Assembly: GCA_026537415.1 (NCBI GenBank)
Contig: JAFNMF010000026.1
Coordinates: forward strand, 1-47,818
DNA length: 47,818 nt
Source: Acetobacteraceae bacterium B3987
GTDB lineage: Bacteria; Pseudomonadota; Alphaproteobacteria; Acetobacterales; Acetobacteraceae
Reading direction: 5' to 3'
Under the pieces are notes generated by a model. It was not told the origin of the DNA and ran no database searches. It saw only the letters and a program-made list of their open reading frames with translations. The position numbers and the translations under genes are program-made. Below, in pieces: positions 44,790 to 47,818 of this stretch (positions are counted from its first letter, which is position 1; every line of letters begins with the position of its first letter).

Positions 44790-47327
44790 TCAAGATGAAG
44801 ACACAAAATCAATCCCTCTCGCCTTATCGTAGCGTAATCCCTTACAGATTTCTCCCCCCGGGAGCTGAACAGGACACAACTTAATAGTCGACATTTCCCG
44901 TTTCCATTTAGGCCAGTCTTTCTTTACCGCCTGAATGGCTGGACTGTTCTGGTCAGGCAAATCCAGTCCCTGAAGCTTCTTTGTCCGAACAGACACTTCT
45001 GAAAGCATCCACAAGGCTCTCATTATCTGGGCATCATCTCCCCCCAGGTGCGGATGATCTTCAGGCAAGGCCCACGGAATCAGACCTTCTTCCGTCTGCC
45101 GGGCCAGAACCAAAGTCTCGGTTGGTTCTGCAAGGCGTGTAGGATAGGCCACATCATCCTGTCCCAATCCAGCGTCCCGATAGCTGGCCTCAAGATTCAC
45201 GATATTCTGAGAAGCGACCCCTCTTGCCGCTGCACCCTTTCCTTCCTTATCCAACTCTGCCTGTTCAAATATTGAAGGCAAAGGCTCAGCTTTCTTGCCA
45301 TGCACGGCTTCAATCAGATGCCGCAACCCTTCTGGAGCAGTAATCTGCCCTTCCCTGAACAGGACAGAGGCTGTCCTCCACATGTCAGGCAATGAATAGA
45401 TCATGGCATTCTTGGCCAGAGTTCCTTTCTCCCACTCACCACCCTGTATGTCCGCAGGGTCTGGAGACAGGAGCTTCAGGACAGGAAAGGGGACAGGACG
45501 ATCTTTAGCAGGACGCACATCCATATGCCGCCAGAGCCGTCCCACACGCTGTATCAGAGACCCGATTGAAGCCAAATCGGAAACCATCAAGTCAAAATCA
45601 AGATCAAGGGAAGCCTCGACAATCTGGGTCGATACCAGAACAAAGCCCTTACGATTCTTCCCTGTTTTTCCCACACACTCCAGAACATCTTTTTCCAGTT
45701 TTTTCCGGTCACAAAGCGCAAAACGGGCATGTAACAGATGGGCATCAATACCCGCCTCTCGAAGAGCATCAACAGCAGCAATCGCATCGTCCACGATATT
45801 ACGTACCCAAACACAGGCTGCTCCCTGCGCTGCACCCTGTACCAGATACTGGACGGCTTCATCCATCGTGGCGATCCGCTCGACCTTCACACTGCCTTTT
45901 GTCGGGCGTGCATCAGCCGCAAATTCGGTAACACTCTCCCCACCTGCTACTGTTATGGCCGGATAGGCCAGTGATTCAGATACTCCGCCATATGTAGCAA
46001 GCAGTTCGGATCGCCATTCCAGCGGCAATGTTGCTGTCAACAGGATGGCTGAACCACCCATAGCACGATGCATTTTCAGCAAGGTAACCAGTATTTCCGC
46101 AACGTAAGGTTCACCCATCTCATGAACCTCATCGACCACCAGTATCTTGGAGGCCAGACCGTAATGCCGCAATGTCTGGAAGCGCACACGCAGAGCAGAT
46201 AACAGTGCCTGATCGATCGTTCCAACGCCCACATCCGCCAGAAGGGCACGTCTGTTATCCATCGCCAACCACTCTGAGCTGGTCATATCTCTCGCATTAT
46301 CATCCGATGCCGTATTGCTTCCATCCGCCACGACATCCTTGAAAAGAACAGATAACCCCGCACGCCCATGAGCAAGAGTTACTGAAGGATTCTGGAACAA
46401 CTTGCCCACAGTCTGCGACGCTCTGCTAAACATGGCATCGGCCGTAGCCATGGTTGGCAGGGCAAAAAACATGCCTTTTCCCTTACCTGCCAAAGCCATA
46501 CGTTGTGCCAGAATAAAGGCAGCCTCTGTCTTTCCAATTCCAGTTTCCGCCTCCAGCACAATCAAGGTAGGACCATCTGGCAGAGGAAGAGTCTCACAGG
46601 CCTGCTGTATAGGACGTAAGGCGAAATCAAACAGCGGCCCCTTCTGTGCCTCTGTTCCTTTCAGACCCGCCTCCTGTACAGCCCTTTGCGCCACAGAACG
46701 TGCCCGTTCAAGATATTCCGCTGGGGAACTGTTCAGTTCTCTAGGCGGGAACCATTTTGTATTGGAACCAATCCAGTCTGCCGCCGTACAGAAACCCGGC
46801 AACCACCAGGAAAAACGTCGGGCAGATTCCTCATCCAACGACTCTAGTGATGCTTCCGGCCAGAGCCCTCTGAAGATATCCAGCAACTGCTGAGCCGCTT
46901 CTCTTCCCTCCCCCACGGCTTTTAAGCTTTTCCTGCGTTCACGCAGAATCCACACATCGATGTCTGGAGGACGCCCATGATGACCGGCTACAGCAGCATA
47001 AAGGATCTGGCGAACCTCTTCTGTTCCACCCAGCCAGGTCTCCAGCCTTTCATCTTCTGCAAACAGAAGGACTTCTGTGAGTTCCCAGTGCGAATAAGTT
47101 TGCACCATCCCTTCCCGCAACATGCCGCGGAAGCTTTCACTAAATTTTCCGAGATCATGCAGCCCTACCAAAGCAACGAAAGCCTGCTTCAGTTCATGCG
47201 ACCACGGCTGTGTAGAGATCAGCTGCTCAGCCACAGCGGCTACATCAAGCATATGATAGATGGCAGGATGTTCCATATTCTCGGGCGGCCGGGCACTTTT
47301 GGCTGGCCAATTGGACCATTCCTGCAT
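44790..47327 (-). CDS. cas3: CRISPR nuclease-helicase Cas3
   Basis: An 845-residue Cas3 that degrades target DNA after recruitment by Cascade. The N-terminal HD nuclease domain has the metal ligands His57-Asp58 (LHDLGKF) and AGHHGRPP. The helicase domain has Walker A (ETGIGKTEAA), the DEVH box (VVDEVHEMGEPY), LLTATLP and QRVGRLWRH. Both activities therefore appear intact. ATG 47327 has GAGGGG upstream; a TTG at 47345 would add 6 residues and is less likely. It is the first cas gene in the direction of transcription. Confidence 0.95.
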   Translation of the reverse strand: MQEWSNWPAKSARPPENMEHPAIYHMLDVAAVAEQLISTQPWSHELKQAFVALVGLHDLGKFSESFRGMLREGMVQTYSHWELTEVLLFAEDERLETWLGGTEEVRQILYAAVAGHHGRPPDIDVWILRERRKSLKAVGEGREAAQQLLDIFRGLWPEASLESLDEESARRFSWWLPGFCTAADWIGSNTKWFPPRELNSSPAEYLERARSVAQRAVQEAGLKGTEAQKGPLFDFALRPIQQACETLPLPDGPTLIVLEAETGIGKTEAAFILAQRMALAGKGKGMFFALPTMATADAMFSRASQTVGKLFQNPSVTLAHGRAGLSVLFKDVVADGSNTASDDNARDMTSSEWLAMDNRRALLADVGVGTIDQALLSALRVRFQTLRHYGLASKILVVDEVHEMGEPYVAEILVTLLKMHRAMGGSAILLTATLPLEWRSELLATYGGVSESLAYPAITVAGGESVTEFAADARPTKGSVKVERIATMDEAVQYLVQGAAQGAACVWVRNIVDDAIAAVDALREAGIDAHLLHARFALCDRKKLEKDVLECVGKTGKNRKGFVLVSTQIVEASLDLDFDLMVSDLASIGSLIQRVGRLWRHMDVRPAKDRPVPFPVLKLLSPDPADIQGGEWEKGTLAKNAMIYSLPDMWRTASVLFREGQITAPEGLRHLIEAVHGKKAEPLPSIFEQAELDKEGKGAAARGVASQNIVNLEASYRDAGLGQDDVAYPTRLAEPTETLVLARQTEEGLIPWALPEDHPHLGGDDAQIMRALWMLSEVSVRTKKLQGLDLPDQNSPAIQAVKKDWPKWKREMSTIKLCPVQLPGGEICKGLRYDKARGIDFVSSS

Positions 47328-47571
47328 GACTGAACATCCCCTCAAAAACTTCTCTCAACCGAGGGAAGCCTAGCAGCCTATTGCAGAAAACTGAAAGCTC
47401 TTCCCTTCAATCATCCGTTCACTTTTTCATAATATTGTAGATACACCTCTTGAGCATTATCTACGGGAACGCCGAGGGGTCGTCATATACCGCCCCCGTT
47501 AGAGATTAGCGGGACTACGAGACGCATATCTGAGGTGGTATGACGTGATTTATATGTAAGGGGGGGTAATT

Positions 47572-47648
<77 letters not shown>

Positions 47649-47687
47649 TTGGTGGGTGGTATATATAGATGTAGGGTGAGCGAGGGG

Positions 47688-47804
47688 ACCTGGCGGCGAC
47701 CGACTTTTCCGCTTCTTAAGAAGCAGTATCATAGGCGCTGGAGGCTTTAACGGCCGAGTTCGGGATGGGATCGGGTTTGGATCCTCCGCCATAGCCACCA
47801 GGTC
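47688..47804 (-). rRNA. rrf: 5S ribosomal RNA
   Basis: About 117 nt. The ends GACCTGGTGGC and GCCGCCAGGTCC form helix I, and the conserved CCATCCCGAACTCGG block is present. It reads leftward into the initiator tRNA, so the 23S gene should lie just beyond the right edge of the window. The exact ends are set by pairing and may shift by a few bases. Confidence 0.93.
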
Positions 47805-47818
47805 TTCCCGCTCACCCT

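Overview
This window comes from the chromosome of an alphaproteobacterium, most probably an acetic acid bacterium (Acetobacteraceae). That placement is inferred from gene content and style: a 5S rRNA followed by an initiator tRNA at the end of an rRNA operon, a cysG-DUF2849-sulfite reductase-DUF934 operon, OhrR and ArgP/LysE pairs, and moderately GC-rich codon use. No species can be named from the sequence alone.

Layout. (1) 1-1900: tRNA-Glu, then a leftward pair of an OhrR-like MarR repressor and a catalase-like heme protein, preceded by a perfect 16-bp palindrome that could be the repressor's own operator. (2) 1974-13246: an aryl-polyene/xanthomonadin-type pigment cluster. A XanB2-like chorismatase (aromatic starter supply) and a COG4648 membrane protein run leftward. 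Nine rightward genes, almost all overlapping by a few bases, encode an acyl carrier protein, an AMP-ligase fused to a dehydratase, an acyltransferase, a LolA-like protein, an MMPL exporter, a ketosynthase, a chain-length-factor-like partner, a second hot-dog dehydratase and a FAD enzyme with halogenase-type motifs. Together they would make an aromatic-capped polyene and move it to the outer membrane. No dedicated ketoreductase, thioesterase or glycosyltransferase is present. (3) 13378-15456: a DoxX membrane protein and a divergent argP-like/lysE-like amino-acid export pair. (4) 15537-19163: a large autotransporter adhesin. (5) 19463-31303: sulfur metabolism, with an Rrf2 regulator, cysteine synthase, a TauD-type dioxygenase, an APC permease, a TonB-dependent receptor and a siroheme/sulfite reductase operon. 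An FNR-box-preceded short-chain dehydrogenase is embedded in it. (6) 31491-33708: a TonB-dependent siderophore receptor behind a Fur box.

(7) 33709-47327: a complete type I-E CRISPR-Cas system, all read leftward: cas3, cas8e, cas11, cas7, cas5, cas6e, cas1, cas2, a 69-bp leader and an array of 76 repeats and 75 spacers. Between the array's distal end and the siderophore receptor lie two homologous, convergently oriented structured elements of about 97 nt. Their stems differ in sequence but keep their pairing, and both share a possible pseudoknot. I do not recognise the family; this is the most unusual non-coding signal here. (8) 47572-47804: leftward 5S rRNA and initiator tRNA, the tail of an rRNA operon.
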